Positions 22,652 through 36,440 of a DNA stretch of 64,000 bases are shown here, piece by piece. The position numbers and the translations under genes were made by a program. The stretch spans positions 57,518,926 to 57,582,925 of the forward strand of contig CM071570.1 of the NCBI GenBank assembly GCA_036426205.1, read 5' to 3'. Every line of letters starts with the position of its first letter. The stretch's first letter is position 1. The DNA comes from Ascaphus truei (Eukaryota; Chordata; Amphibia; Anura; Ascaphidae). Under the pieces are notes generated by a model. It was given only the letters and a program-made list of their open reading frames with translations, ran no database searches and had not been told where the DNA came from.

Positions 22652-25600
22652 GTACCCCCCCTTAGGGTCGGCCTCAGGTGATCCTCCCAGGTTTGGATGG
22701 AAACTTCCTCCGGATGCGTTTGAGAAGCCCCGGTGCGTGAATGTCCTTAAGAGATACCCATGATCTTTCTTCTTCGGTCCAAAGTCCTTCCAATGGACAT
22801 TAATTGAACCTTACCTCTCAGAGTGCGGGAATCCAGTATTGGCTTGAACCTTGTACTCTTCGTTGCCCTGTATGATCACTGGGTCTGGTCTAAGAGTGTG
22901 GTCCGGAAAGAGAGAACGGAGATAAACGGTTTAGAAGAGATGTGTGAATACATTAGTAATTCTCCTGCTTTGAGGTAATTGAAGGCGGAAGGCCACCGGA
23001 TAACCTGCTCCATGATGGCAAATGGGCACAGAAACCTAGTGCCAATTTAGGGGAGGGGTCTTGAGGTGGACTTTTTGGAGGACAACCAATCCTTATCCTC
23101 TGGCTTGCAACTGGGTGCGGTAAGTGATGACGGTATACCTGAAGCTTCAAAGTCTGGGAGGCTTTTTGATGTGCGCCGATTGAATTCTGGACCAGGAGTC
23201 CTGTAAAGGGAGATTCATTGATCCACGGCTGGTATCCCAGAGGGAATATTAGAAATAGGTAAATGAGCTGGGTGGAATCTGTATTAATAGGGGCGTCTCC
23301 CGAGTGGATTAATTCCTAGAGGAATTAAAGGCATACTCAGCCCAAGGAAGTTATTCCGACAAGTCGTCCTGGGAGTCAGAGACAGAGCCCTCATAAACTT
23401 CTCGAGTGATTGGTTAGCCCTCTCGGTCTGTCCATTTGATTAGGGTGATAACCCAAAGAAAAGGATGAAGAAATGCCCAGTCTTCTGGTGAAGGTCCTCC
23501 AGAAACCTGGAACAAATTGAGAGCCTCTATCCGATACGATGGATGTGGGAATGCCATGGATCTGGAAAATTTATCTGGAAAAAAATCGGCAAGGGCGGGT
23601 GATAGGGTAATCACTTGAGTGGGACGAAATGAGCCATCTTGGAGAAGCGATCCACGACTACTAATATGGTGTTCTTACCGTTCAATTTAGGCATTCGACA
23701 ATAAAGTCCATGGATATGTGGACCAGGGCCGTTCTGGATCGGTAAAGGCAAAAAGACCATGGGTCTCTGTCGAGTATCTTATTCTGCGCACATACGGGCA
23801 AGCACAGTAATTCAAGGATGGTCTTGGCCACTTGGGCCACCAGAAATTGCGACGGATGAAGATCCAGTGTCTTTCTTCAATCCCGGATGTCCTCCGACGA
23901 GAAAGCGTGCCCCCAATCAGGATCTCAGAATAAACTTGGCTCTATGTATAGTGTATCCCTCGGTACCTCGAGGTCTCTAGGAAGATGTTCTTGAGCCTTG
24001 AGGATCTTTTCCAGATTCTTGAAAGCAGCGACCGCGAAGATCTTTTGCTTGGGAAGGATGGTCTCGGTAGTTTTCTCCGATCTCTCTTCAAGAACACTGT
24101 CTAGGAGCATCCGTCTTGACGTTCTTGTACCTGGAATGTAAGCAAAATAAATTAAACCTAGAAAAAAATAACGACCAGCGGCTTGACGAGGCCTTGATAA
24201 TCGTAAATGGCTCTTTCACCCTTCCAGAAGATGCCTCCATTCCTGAAGGCCAACTTATCTAAAGTTCCCTATTGCCCACCATAATTCCTCTCAGTCAGAG
24301 AAATTTCTTAGAGATAAATCCACGGGGTGGATTTATCCTGGGGAGACAATCGCTGGATAGAACCATGCCAGGACCGCATGCTTCCGAAGCGCGTCTACTT
24401 CCAGGGTAAATGAAAAAATTGGTGTAGGAGGATGGGAGCTGAGATGAAGGCTTGTTTCAATGTTTGCTGTGACCACCGCCTCTCACCACTTTCACTTGTT
24501 TCAATGTTTTGAATGCCATAACTGCCTTTGGTGACCGAGCCGAATTATCGGCTCCTTTTTGGGTCAGTGCAGTGATCAGCGAATGATAGTGGAAAAATTG
24601 TGAATGAATTTCCGGTATAATTGGAAAACCCCAGAAACCGCTGAATGGAAATGAGGGAGTCGGGTTGCGGCCATCCACTATGGCCTTAAGCTTCTCTGGG
24701 TCCATGGCCAGCAGCCCCTGTCGGAATATATAATACCCAAGAAGGAGTGGAGCCTGGTGAAACAGACATTTCTCCCATCTTGGCAAACAGCGATGCTCGT
24801 GGAGGCTGGAAGTCGAACTTTCATGTGGTGTGATGTATGACCTGAAGATCTTTAGAAAAATAAGGATGTCGTCCAGATGATAATACAAAAAGGTTGAGTT
24901 CCCTACGGGTGTTAAGCGGTCTTCCATTCGTCAGCCTCCCAGATACGAATAAGATTATATGCAACCGCGAAGAGTCCAGCTTGGAAAATAGCCTACAGCC
25001 CTGAAGTCTGTCGAATAGTTATGTAATGAGAGGGTAACGGTTTTCTTCACCGTAATGCGGTTTCAGGCCCCGGTAAATCTACACTGGCGACACACTTTAT
25101 TCGAGCTCGGCTAGTCCCCCACGAATTCGGGTATACTCGGGTGTATTGAGGTTTGTGACTGTTTTTTTCCGCCCGAGTGCATTGGGTTATTTTCCAGGCA
25201 GGGATTTGAAGCATTTTATTCCCGCTGACTGCAATACTGCACAGTAATATATAATATAGCTGTCATTACAATTCATGAATTTATGCCACCTGGTAACACG
25301 CGAAGCATTGCAGCCTATAAATCCTAATCATTATCATTTAGCAGATCCAGCCGCCCATCAGCCAGGCATGAACCTGGCGGGAAGGCAAAACGCAACGGGG
25401 CTTGTCAGAGGTGAGGAGCGGCGCAATTCCAGTATCTGCCAGGTACATACTGGGTATTTGCTCGAATAAAGTGTGTCGCAGCAGTATACACCGGTCTGAG
25501 TGTATCGTCCTCTTCTTAAACAAGAAGAATCCGGCCCCCGCGTGTGAGTGGGAATGCCATAAAGCCCCACTTCAAGTTCCCACGGATATTTCGTCCATGG

Positions 25601-27088
25601 CTTCAGACTCAAGAGAGAGGGGGTAGGATTTGGCAGAGTATATCCAGGAACCAAGTCTATCGGACAATCGTAAGATCTGTGAGGGGTAGTACCCTCGGTT
25701 GATTCTTGCTGAAGACATCCATAAAGTCTGCGTACGGCGGGTAAGTTGCCCTTGGGGCGGATGTGTTAGTCAGCATTTAAGGCGGAAGTATAACCGTGTG
25801 AGGAGACTTCTCTGAGCTTGACCTCCAGTCAATGGGATCTTGAGATGTCCAATCAGATGCGCAGATTTATGCTTCTGCAACCATGGTAGCCAAGAGTGAC
25901 AGGCGTTCCAGGGGCATGGATTACATCCAAGGCCATGTTCTCTCTGTGGAAATGAGGAGAAAAGGGTGAGAGGGGTGGTCGTCCAAGGAGATGTATGCAG
26001 TTGAGCGTGCGGGCCGTTGATCCCTCCAAGGCAACGGGAGACTTCTCCTAATGAGTGGAATCTGGTTCAGTTCAGAGAATGCAGGTGGTCACGACAGTTT
26101 CCAGCCGCACCGGAATCGAAGAATGCCGTAGTGGAAGTGCGGAAGGTAGGACCAGAGAGGGACACGGGAATGGTCAATTCTTAGGAAGTTCTTTTGGAAA
26201 GGGACAAGGAGGTTGGCACCCAGGGAGAGCCCCTTCATACTCACTGGGCTTTGTTGTTTCACGACACAGAGGACATTCGCGGATAAGATGCTCAGAGGAT
26301 CCGCTGTAATAGCATAATCCACCGCTCTGCGGAATTCTCGTATCGGTGCCGGGGTTGCGCTGACTCCGAGTTGCATTGGCTCCGGAGCCTCCAGAGCGGG
26401 CATGGGTAGAACGCAGGTCTAGTGGTTGAAGAGAACCTGGAAAGGGGGCAGGAAAGGCACAAATCGGAGCGGCGTACCTGGAGACGTTTGTCCACCCGAT
26501 GGCCTGGGCGATGATTTCCTCCGAAGACCTGGCCTGGGTTGTTGAGGCAAGCTCGTCCTTCACGGAATCCTCGCCTTTCCATAAGTAAGCTGTAGACGTA
26601 CCCACCTTCTTACATCAGAGGAATACTGCTGCGGATCATCTCAACATGGATCTCACTTGATTGAGAAAACAATGACAAGTTGCGAGTCCCGGCGTACGGC
26701 TTGGATGCCGGAATCTTCGGACCCGGTGCTGCGGCGCCCACTGGTTCCACCTGTGCTGGAGGTGTAAACCACAGGAGTGCCTGTAAAGAGATGTTTTAAC
26801 CTGTTGAGTGAGAAAAGCACTGATCAGTTAGGTCCTGGATTTGTCTGATACATTGCCATCATCATACTGCCAGTTCAGTCTGGTCGCGTCTGTGGGCTCG
26901 ACATAATGTTCCTCGGTGCTGCCCGCAGACCGACCCGTCCCTTGTACTGAGGTGGGACATATATGTGTACACGCACCGAAGAAGAGGAGATATGTCCGGA
27001 GTGTGGTACTTTGTGTTCCAACCAGGTGGATTTAGCTATAGCATACTTGCCGGTACCCTGGGTATAGAAGAGACAGAGTATTGCCATT
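22652..27088 (-). pseudogene. gypsy chromovirus internal region, copy 1
   Basis: Counterpart of 40885-45388 with the same minus-strand order gag, protease, RT, RNase H, integrase, chromodomain. All frames are interrupted: the RT/RNase H frame survives only as 24927-24457 and the gag region as 26605-26174. The TA-MITE of 43354-43752 is also present (25082-25484). Confidence 0.8.
25082..25484 (+). mobile_element. TA-MITE in gypsy RT, copy 1
   Basis: Indel-rich counterpart of the MITE at 43354-43752, with the same ends (CACTGGCGACACAC on the left, GTGTGTCGCAGCAG on the right) flanked by TA. Confidence 0.8.
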
Positions 27089-27685
27089 GCCAAGGTCAGG
27101 GAGTGGAGAGGTTCCAGAAGGTCCAAGGCGAGCTGAAACGAGGGACATGGAAAACACGTAGTCAGGAAGGAGCCGTGGGGTCGAGAGCTAGAGAGAATAG
27201 TTCCCCAAAACCGTATCGTAACCTGAGTAGCAAGAGAAAGGAAACAGAGTAGACAATCCAACGTGAGGAGCTGTCGAGCATGTGAAAGTCAGGTACTATA
27301 GTAGTGCGGCTGACCAATAGGGAGTGGATGCAGGCCTGGAGGAGCACGAGAGCTGTTCTGGATTGATTCCTATGATAGGCCACACAGTGACAGCTTTGGG
27401 CACTGAGTAGCCTGCACGTGTTTTGAGGGTGTGGTCTCACTGCCAGAGCAGTGATAATAACTTCACCTGGCACTGCCGCTCTGTAATTCGGAGAGCGCGC
27501 TCCCAGGACAAATGGCAACCTCCTGATGTGCGGGCTGCTGGGGCAGCGTGGCCCTGCGGGGAGGCGGGAGACCCAGAAGCACAGGGAACCAGGGTAGACC
27601 GCGACGGAACACACCCACGCCGCGGGATGGCCGTATAGTTAAGGGGGGGTCACGCTGCGACTGCCATGACCCCAGAATCCTCACA
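27089..27685 (-). repeat. 5' LTR of gypsy element, copy 1
   Basis: Counterpart of 45392-46000. The LTR start on the minus strand is TGTGAGGATT at 27685 and its end adjoins TTGCCAAGGTC near 27088. It differs from copy 2 by scattered single-base gains and losses. Confidence 0.8.
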
Positions 27686-29378
27686 ACAATTAGGCCAATT
27701 GTTGGGATATCAAAACTCCGATCCTCGTGATCATATCATTCTCCCTGACGAATGTCACTGTCACGAAATGCAATGATTGAACTTTTCAAGTTGTTTTACA
27801 GGAAAGGGGAACTCAACCAGCCAGCAAATTCCACATGCCAATTGGAAATCCACCGTGTCCTCCTACAGGAAATACCAAATTACCAAGTTGGGAATACAGT
27901 CTGGGAGATCGGTGAGGAGCTCCAAGGACACATGCTAAGGGCACCACACTACCCTTAAAAATGGAATGCTTTTTTATTGATCACAAATGAGTGAGTGCCA
28001 ACACATCAGTACCTGTGTTTTTTAATGATTTTTACTATAAACAGTATTATGCTATGGGCTTTTTTCTTTCATTAAACAGGACATTTAAAGATGGTGTTCA
28101 TAGCGGCAGCCACAGGGACTTAGGCAAACAGCCACGGCCAAAGATCCTAGACTGCCTCAGGTGTTGCTCCTTTTTAGGCATAGTGCTCTCTCCTAATTTT
28201 TTGGAGGGAACTTTTAGGGCGATAATGGGGATACTACAAAATGGAACTCCTGATCCCCCCTCCTGAGACGATGTATGGCTTAAAGGAATCAGCTTGTCTG
28301 AATCCGATTTAGGTGGAAATGTGCTCATCTCTACCAGAGCACCATGTAATGTTTTTCTTTTACCAATTGTACATCAGATCTCTTAGCACAGAGAACCCTT
28401 TCCATGTCAGACATAGATGTCATATAATTGTTACATACAGACACTGATAGATACATAGGCCTACATGCATGAAACTGCATAAACGGAGTTAATATCACAC
28501 CCCAAAAAAAATGTACCACTTATTACTTTGCAATTTTATAGACCTAAGTCATCAGATTCCGTAATAATACACCGGTGTGATTTTTTTTGACTTTACCCTA
28601 AGGGAATTACGCCAAAACATTAATAATGCATTCATTCCCGCATCATGATTGCATTGCAAATATTTATACCATATAGATTCTGTATATCAATTTTTACAGT
28701 ACCCTATTTTATGCATTACATTCACCCCAATGTAAAATAAAATAAAAAGTTACATCATTACTTTTACACCAGCCCCAGTATCAAATGAGATGGGAAGACT
28801 ATTACAAAAAAAGTAATGTGAGCAAAGGAGGCGGTCCAGGGAGAAGAGAAGGCAAAGAGAAATAGCAGAATTAAGTCGATAGTGTAGGCATGCTCGATTT
28901 AAAACGAAAAGAAGGGACTACCTACCATAAGATAGAGGCCCCCCGCCACTTCCCTCCCTTCTGCTCTCCGTAGTTTCATTCCATTTAATCGAGATTCCCA
29001 GGAACTATCAGATAAGTTAATCTCTCTCAATCCTCTTAAAGCCTAGTCCTTTCCAATATTCACTCACGTCACCATCAACACTTACACAACGTAACAACTG
29101 CGAAGATGAAGATGTCTAAGCATACCTGTTCTTTTTTTGATCACAAAAGCCTATCTACAAACTTTTATAACATTACCTTATCATAGCTATCATTCATAAC
29201 CTACAAATATAATGTTCTTTGTTTTAAATATTGCACTATAGATCAGTAACCAAACGTATATTTAATTACTGATATTTTCAGGGATAAAATACATTCTTTA
29301 TTCTTGCATTTATTGATTATAGTTGTACAATGAATACAGTTTCAAAAGTAAACTGGTATTGCAAATTATTATACACCT
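27686..29378. other. Non-coding DNA of copy 1, with an unmatched patch
   Basis: Matches 46001-47608 apart from 28782-29020, which has no similarity to the other copy. No protein-like frame is present in either copy. Confidence 0.6.
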
Positions 29379-29640
29379 AATAATAATAATATAATAATAT
29401 AGCAATTCTTCTTATATCGCTGCTAGTTTTAATTATGCTTTACAGAGAACATTTTTTAGACACAGTACCCTGCCCCGTGGAGCTTACAATCTATGTTTTT
29501 TGGTGCCTAGGCACAGGGAGATAGTGACTTGCCCTAGGGTTCACGGTACTGATCCGGAATGACCAGCCCCCATGCGTCCAATTCCTGCCAGTCACTGTCC
29601 CTTTAACTCCCTCCACGCTCCCTATAGATCCTAATCTTCT
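29379..29640 (-). mobile_element. tRNA-derived SINE, copy 1
   Basis: Indel-damaged counterpart of the SINE at 47609-47867; the (AAT)n end is at 29379-29401. Confidence 0.65.
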
Positions 29641-30114
29641 AAGACCTGATGTCCTCGCATGCTTGACCACATTATAGCAACTAAGGAGAAAGTCGGGTCT
29701 GTACTGTATGTTATCATGTGGAATTGTTCTCCTGTGAGTATGTTTTCATTACATAACACAAACAATGACGATTAAATATCAATCCTGTATGTACCATCCC
29801 CCACGGCAATCTATGGGTGAAAGAAGATACTGAAGTGAAATGATGCTGTCATTTCTACCATTCATTGAATGTACAGTACTTCTGTTACTGTACATACTCG
29901 TTTGAATAGGGGCCAATACCCCTACCCATTTGGCACATTTTATGTTTCAATTCATATGCCACTTTGGTAATAAGGTCCTCCTTGTGTAACCTACTGACTG
30001 ACCCCGCACCTAATATACGGATGGTGACTATGTGTAATTATATTACTTAGTACAGATGTAGCAGATTTTTACCTCTTTAACATGACATGTTGCAACAAAT
30101 TTCGCTGTAGTCAG

Positions 30115-30850
30115 TCCTCATTGGATCGGTTAACTGGACCCCTGCTTTTGTAACTTGTTTATTAATACCTGGAGTTGCCATCGCAGCACAGTCTCCATAT
30201 TTGTCTGTGATACAATAATGGTGTAAGGTTGTCAATCAGAGTCAGTTGAATTTCTCTCCGAGAAGGACTTGGAGAGCTTGAAATGGGCAGGTAAATGGCA
30301 GATGAGCGTTTAAATACAGAGAAATGTAAGGTTTATTGCATTTGGGATGGCTGAATAAACTGAATGTCGACTGACAAATTACATGGGTAAATGGGGACAA
30401 TCCTTATGGAGAAGGATTAGATGCTTGTAGACAGCAGGCTTAGCAATATGCCCACTGCCATGCAGTCTGCAAAGGCAAACAACGATCTTATCTCATTAAC
30501 GGACATGTATGGAATGACTGTGATGGCGATATCAATAAATGGGTTCAAAAAACATCTTTGGACATCTTTTAGAAAAAATGTATACAGGGATAATACATAA
30601 TAATACATTGGGAGAATGTTGATCCCAGAGATTATCTTTCGATTGCCATTCTTTGAGTCAGGAAGGAATTTAATTATTCCCCTGTATGAGATTCATTGGA
30701 TGGATATACACTGGTTTTTTTTGTTTGCCTTCCTCTGGATCATAATAAGTATGATATATGGATGAAGTATCCTGTTGTCTAAATTTAGCATAGGTTAACT
30801 TGATTGTCGTACGCTTTTTCACCTCCTCCTATGTACATACTATGTAACTA
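30115..30850 (+). mobile_element. CR1-like LINE 3' end, copy 1
   Basis: Counterpart of 48358-49140. Words such as AAGGACTTGGAGAG and the tail TATGTAACTATGTAA (about 30838-30852) are preserved, but the 139-residue frame of copy 2 is absent because of multiple indels. Confidence 0.75.
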
Positions 30851-31269
30851 TGTAAAATACATGCGGCAAATGATGCCGCATTATCTCTTTAACCCCATTG
30901 TGTCTATAGTAGCTAACACGCAAAATCAAGTGCTAGCTTAACTTAATCATCTCCCGTAACGTGAGTTGATAGCACCTTCTACTTTGTACAGACAATATTA
31001 AAGTGAGCTGCAATGATTACTGTCATGTTGGCATTAATGCAGATACTTAATCATTAACCATATTATACTCACCTTTTTATCTATATCCACTTTAACACAC
31101 CTGTGTGCCCTGTTGTTTGAGGTGGCACCTATAACTTATATTTGCAATGTTCTTAAAAACTAGATACTAGTTTTTTACTCTATCACCCACTATTGGTTAT
31201 CTCTTAGCAAGCAGCGCCAACTATACTCTATTGCTATATTGTGTGTTTTTTTCTCTTCACCTGTTTGAT

Positions 31270-31625
31270 TAGGATTTATATGAATCATGATGAACAATAG
31301 TAAAGAGAGTTTAATAGGATGAATTAAATATGGTAGTTTATAACTAACCTAAACCTCCCCATTGATGAAGATTTAGATATTAAAATATTTCGTTAATCTG
31401 AAACCTATTAAAAGAAGAATGCGCTGCTTGTGGATATCGTCTCGCTAACACAAAAATATATGACCAAAGATGTCCCATGGACTTAGAATCCTAAAACAAC
31501 CAGCCTAGAAACCAAGATAATGTTCCATGATGAGATGGAATACTAGACCCGTACTAATTGTGGAGGACCCGTAATGTTTTGGCATGTTCGTTATGCAATG
31601 CCTCTCTTACAAGTGTTGTGTATCC
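31270..31625 (+). pseudogene. PLE N-terminal fragment, copy 1
   Basis: Counterpart of 49540-49870, including GGACTTAGAATCCTAAAACA (31467-31486). Frames are broken by small indels. Confidence 0.5.
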
Positions 31626-32059
31626 AGCACCACGCTATCCTCATTAGAACATTATCATCTTTTTTTGAAAACCTTGCAACTTTAGTTTACTATCTTCATG
31701 GACGGCTTGGGAACGGATGCAATTACTCTGTTATATCCCCGGACACTGAACAATGAACGGGAATGGCAGCCCCCCATTGGGATTGCAGAAGTTTGCTGGC
31801 AGTGAGTACTCTGTTCATGAAAAATTACTATTCTCTCAAAATGGCATGTCTTTCCACACTTGCGAGTGTGCTAGTTTTAAATCTCTCAATGATGTTAGGG
31901 GGTCATGCAGTTAGCGTCGAAAAGGCACCTTTCGACAGTTTCTTTCTCACCAAAAATCCAAGTCAGCGTTGGGAGCGCAGTATTTCAATCATAATTGTGA
32001 AAAACAGAAATAGTAATAGTGGCGATCTATTTGTTTAAAAAAGAGACTCTTGGTACAGC

Positions 32060-32260
32060 AGAATTGGGGACTCACACTTTCCCAGTAAAAAAACAAAAAA
32101 ACAAAAAAACATAGTAATTAAGTAACAAAAAAAAAACTAAAAAGAGATAGGGAAAACTCAGCCCCCCCCCCCCTCGCCAGACGGCTACCCCCCCCCCGTC
32201 TAATCTGCTCCGTCTACCCCCCCCCACCCCCCACCCCCCCCCCCCCGCTGGCTTCTCTCT
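32060..32260. other. Aberrant poly-A / poly-C stretch
   Basis: Long C runs (for example 32164-32173, 32190-32198 and 32217-32248) and A-rich runs just before them replace ordinary mixed sequence found at the matching place in copy 2 (about 50335-50410). It looks like sequencing or consensus failure, not a biological repeat. Confidence 0.7.
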
Positions 32261-32301
32261 CCGCCCGGCTTCCCAAGGTATATACCAGTGCCTGATAGCT
32301 A

Positions 32302-32694
32302 CCTGTCGACACCTTTATTCGAGCTCGGCTATCCACGAATTCGGTATACCCGGTGTATTGAGGTTTGTTGCTGTTTTCTGCTAGTGCATTGAGGTATTTT
32401 CCAGGCAGGGGATTGAAGCATTTTATTCCCGCTGGCTGCAATACTGCACGGATATATATTATACTGCATTACAATTCTGATTTATTTATGCCATCTGGTA
32501 GACACCGAAGCATTGGCCCATCCTATTAAATCCTAATCATTATCATTTAACTAGACATCCGCCCGTCAGCCAGGCATGAACCCAGGCGGGGAAGGCAACA
32601 CAACAGGGCTTGTCAGAGGTGAGGAGGCGGCGCATTCCAGGTATCTGCCAGTACATACTGGGTATTTTCTCTAATAAAGTGTGCGGTGCGTAGC
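32302..32694 (+). mobile_element. TA-MITE, copy 1
   Basis: Counterpart of 50418-50823. The left terminal sequence is damaged (CTGTCGACACC in place of CTGGCGACACACT), consistent with the error pattern of the whole copy. Confidence 0.7.
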
Positions 32695-33590
32695 ATGTTA
32701 ATGAATGGCCATCTCAACTCTGGGGATCCACACAGGGTGCTTTCAATTCAAACAAGAAAGTACACAACTTAGTCACTGTTTTTTTATCAATTGCCTTGTA
32801 TTAAATGATAAGTTATCACACATTTACATGGTTCATGTTGGCAAATTCACATAAGATTCAGGTTGCCCAGATCCCTCTGTGCTCTCCGACCGCGTTCAGT
32901 CACTTCTCTCGGCAACATCCGCGTCACTTCCGGTCCTGGGATCCCTCCGTTGTTTGGGCCAACGCGTGCGTATAGTGCAGGCATTTCTGGTAGCTTGTGT
33001 AGCTAATTGGTCACTGTGGGCCACAATGGGTCCATGTTGGGCCGAGAGTGTCTTGGGGCCTCTGGTCAACTCAACAGGTGGCTGGTGGCCCTCAGTGGTT
33101 TCCCACAGGGGTTTGGGGGCCCCTCCTGTTGGTCTGTCAGGGCCATCATGCCCCTCACAGCTGTGGGCAAACCGGTCTTTCCCTGCAAGTGTCCCCCATA
33201 GGTCGCATGTATACCCGTGGGTCCGGCCTGGGTCCTCAGGTGGTCTCCATAGGTCCCTGCAGAGCTAAGGTAACCAACCCTCTATGTAAAAAAATTAAAC
33301 ATGTCTCTTCATTTAAATAAATCAATATAACACCCCCCCCCACCCACCACCACCCCCCAAATACATGAAGTGCAGTAATGTCTTCTACTTGACCACAGCA
33401 TTATGATGGATGTCCACGTCAGGATAACAGCAGTCCTGTCCCCGTTGCCACAAAAATACTAGCAAATACATTCTAAATGTTCTCCTAGCCCCTTAATTAC
33501 CTTATTGGTTATAACCGCGAAAGTAATTAAGGGTTAACCTCCAACGCCACCCTGCCACATACCCACCCACGAGGCCTAACCCCTCCCCAG

Positions 33591-33735
33591 GCACTACCCC
33601 CACCCTTCACCCCCCCCAAATTCATTTGTACCGTGGCTTTAATATGCCTATATATATATTTATATGGCATGCCTATATATATATAAGGCAGGATAAGCCA
33701 CTGGACAAATGAATGGTGAAGGGGGGTAGTTGCCT
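33591..33735. repeat. Hairpin MITE, copy 1
   Basis: Counterpart of the near-perfect hairpin at 51712-51862, here with mismatched arms caused by small indels. Confidence 0.65.
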
Positions 33736-34344
33736 GGCTGTTATACTGACTAAAACTGCTTATTCCTAACAATAGTGGGAGAACTAACTCTTTTCCTCCC
33801 CACTTTACCCAGTGTACCTGCAGTCAGGTCTCCTTTCATTCTCCCACAGGGCTGTCTGTGTCTTCAACCAGTCTAGCAGCAGCGTCTTTCACCCTCTCTG
33901 TATAACTCTCAAACTCTCACAGTGTGTGTCTGGGCAGAAATGGGGGGGGGGATCTCTGTATCAACTTCCTGACAAACAGGCTAGTCTCATTAGCTCATTA
34001 ACTCTCACTGAACACCTTTCCCAAGCAGGATTAACTCTCTGAGAGCTGTAAAGTCCCACAACTGCCCCCATTCTAACCCTTAGAGTGCAGTGACGGCATC
34101 ACATATCCCTACCCCCAGCGAAACATTGTCCTTGATGGCCCGTGCACTATTCCCGTGCACTAGCCTCTTTGTCAGACATGTCTGACATCCACCTCTTCTT
34201 AAAGGTTTTCTTTTCTTTCTTCGTATTAGACCTCCTGCTGAGCAGTAATAGAGTCTCCGTAGTGTCCCACTCAGTCTCAGAGCTTCGAGCTCTTCGCCAG
34301 GTCCGCTGTTTGTTTCTCTGCCCCATGTAGCAGGAGTCATGTGA

Positions 34345-36440
34345 AGAGTCAGATATACAAATGCACTTTATGCAGATGATGTGGATCCTTCCATAACCAA
34401 TCCCCACTTCACTTCCAAATTTTACTCCACTCTGTTTGTTTTAAGGGATATCCTTCGGTTTTAAAATTAATAGTAACAAGTCTGAGGCACTAAATATAAA
34501 TCTGCCTAAGATCAAGTTAATTGATTGTCTAATCTTCGATTTTTAAGTGGAAACCGAAACCCATCAAATACCTAGGGATATTTTTATCACAAAAGACTAT
34601 AAGTACTCTCTATAGGAATAATTACGCCAAGGTCCGGAGAGCTCTCAACTCTATATTGGTTTGTGGTCCGGCCACGCTATCTCATGGATAGCAGAATACA
34701 ATAGCATTAATGACATATTGCCGCTGTCTCCTGTATCTTTTCCAACTCTAAACCTCCCTTGGTTTAGAGGATTTAAGACTCTACATCCTATTATAAACAA
34801 TTTATCTGGAAAATAAAACACCAATGATTGGTAAGAACATTTAAATATACCAACCAGAAGGAGGCTGGGGTCTACCATGCCTTATGTCCTCATACAAGGC
34901 AGCCTAGACAAGCCAACTAATACTATGGCACTCTAACCATCCCAGACCTGGGTATCTTTGGAAATGGTTTAGTTGGCCCAGTTGAATTAAATAATCTTCT
35001 GTGGTCCCCAGTGGCAAAGAACCCAAAGATATTCAATCTAGCCAATTATAAGCCCACCCGTCAAATTATGGACTCCTTGCGATTCGACACCTCCTGTACA
35101 CACATAATTCTCTTATGATCCACTATTGACAACCCAGATTTTGATCCAGGAATGGGCTGAATATGGTTTTTAAAGACCTGGAACACACGCAAGGTGTCCA
35201 CAAAGATAAAACGGTAACTGTTTAATCGCCCCATAATATAAATTAATCTTTAACTGTGCATGCAATGTCTTGTATCTAATGTATACCCCTGCTCATTATG
35301 TAACGGTATTTGTAAACATGTATTAAATTTTTCTTAACTCTGTGCCAGGACATACTTTAAAACGAGAGGTAACTCTCAATGTATTCTTCCTGGTAAAAAT
35401 TTTTCAATAAATACAAGATGTAGGCCAGCGGATTTCCCAGACCCTTTTGAATATTTCTACAAGAAAAGGCTATCCATCCCAAACAATCATGCCTCCAATT
35501 ACCTTCATTGAAGGCCTTCTATACAAAATCCGACCTCCCCGATTGCTAACTAATTTGAATGTCACTTGGTCTAGCAATATAGAAACACATCTGGACTGAT
35601 ATCTAACTGTATGGTTTGTTAATAGCCCCCCCTCCTCATACTGTTGAATCAAAAACTGAAATATATGCTCATGGGAGGTGATCTGGGGGAGGAACTAACA
35701 TGGAAGACTGGAGTGATATTTTTCAGACGGTTGCTACATCCTCAATGTGTTCACAATCAGAGAAAATGCCTATGAAGTTATGATGATGTGGACTTAACCC
35801 CCCATGAAGACTAGCTAAATAAATTCATCCCAGAGTACCCAACAATATGTCCAAAGGGATGTTTAGTTCAAGCCACAGTTATACATATTGGTGGGGGTCC
35901 CATTCATATCACTTATTGGCTGGAAATCAATGTGGCCCAAATGTTTTTCGGTTTGGACCTACCAATGGATCCCTGGTTATTTCTATTAAACAAACCATAT
36001 TACCACCCCTCCTCACGAGACATGAGAATAATTACTGTGCCCCATATCTTTCAGCGCAAGACGCTAACTAGCGGGCAGTATGGAAGCCAACTATTCCCTC
36101 AATCCCTAACGTTAAAATAAAGTCTGGCAGATTGCTGCATGGAAAAAGTGGGTTAATCTTAATAACTGACACCTACGCAGATTTCCAGAAGGTGTGTTAC
36201 CTTGGGTTTGGTGGCTTGGTCAACCAAATTAATACCCACCTAATTTTGTTGTAAAAAATGCTATATATATTCAACTGTTTGACTGAATATATAAGAGGAT
36301 TGACAGGTAAAATCGAAATGGATGTTTTCTTTCTCCTCTCTAATTTTTTGATACCCCCCCCCCATCTTTTTATTTCTTTCATTTCCCCTCTTCCTAAAAA
36401 TTAATAAAAATAAAAATTAAGTTTAAACCAAAAAAAACAT
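34345..36440 (+). mobile_element. L1-type LINE 3' half, copy 1
   Basis: Counterpart of 52457-54571, with the L2 tail insertion also present (35215-35418). No open frame longer than about 75 codons remains, whereas copy 2 keeps frames of 193 and 205 codons. Confidence 0.8.

Noticed and set aside
22462..22763. GC-rich frames near 22.5 kb and 40.6 kb as host exons
   Set aside because: They fall inside the gypsy LTR, which is repeated at the other end of the element.
32160..32260. Poly-C stretch as a possible regulatory G-quadruplex (minus strand)
   Set aside because: The corresponding place in duplication copy 2 has ordinary sequence, so the runs look like consensus errors.
33007..33320. Overlapping open frames on GC-rich DNA (also 50970-51402)
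   Set aside because: They overlap in several frames on a degenerate minisatellite and match no protein family I recognise.
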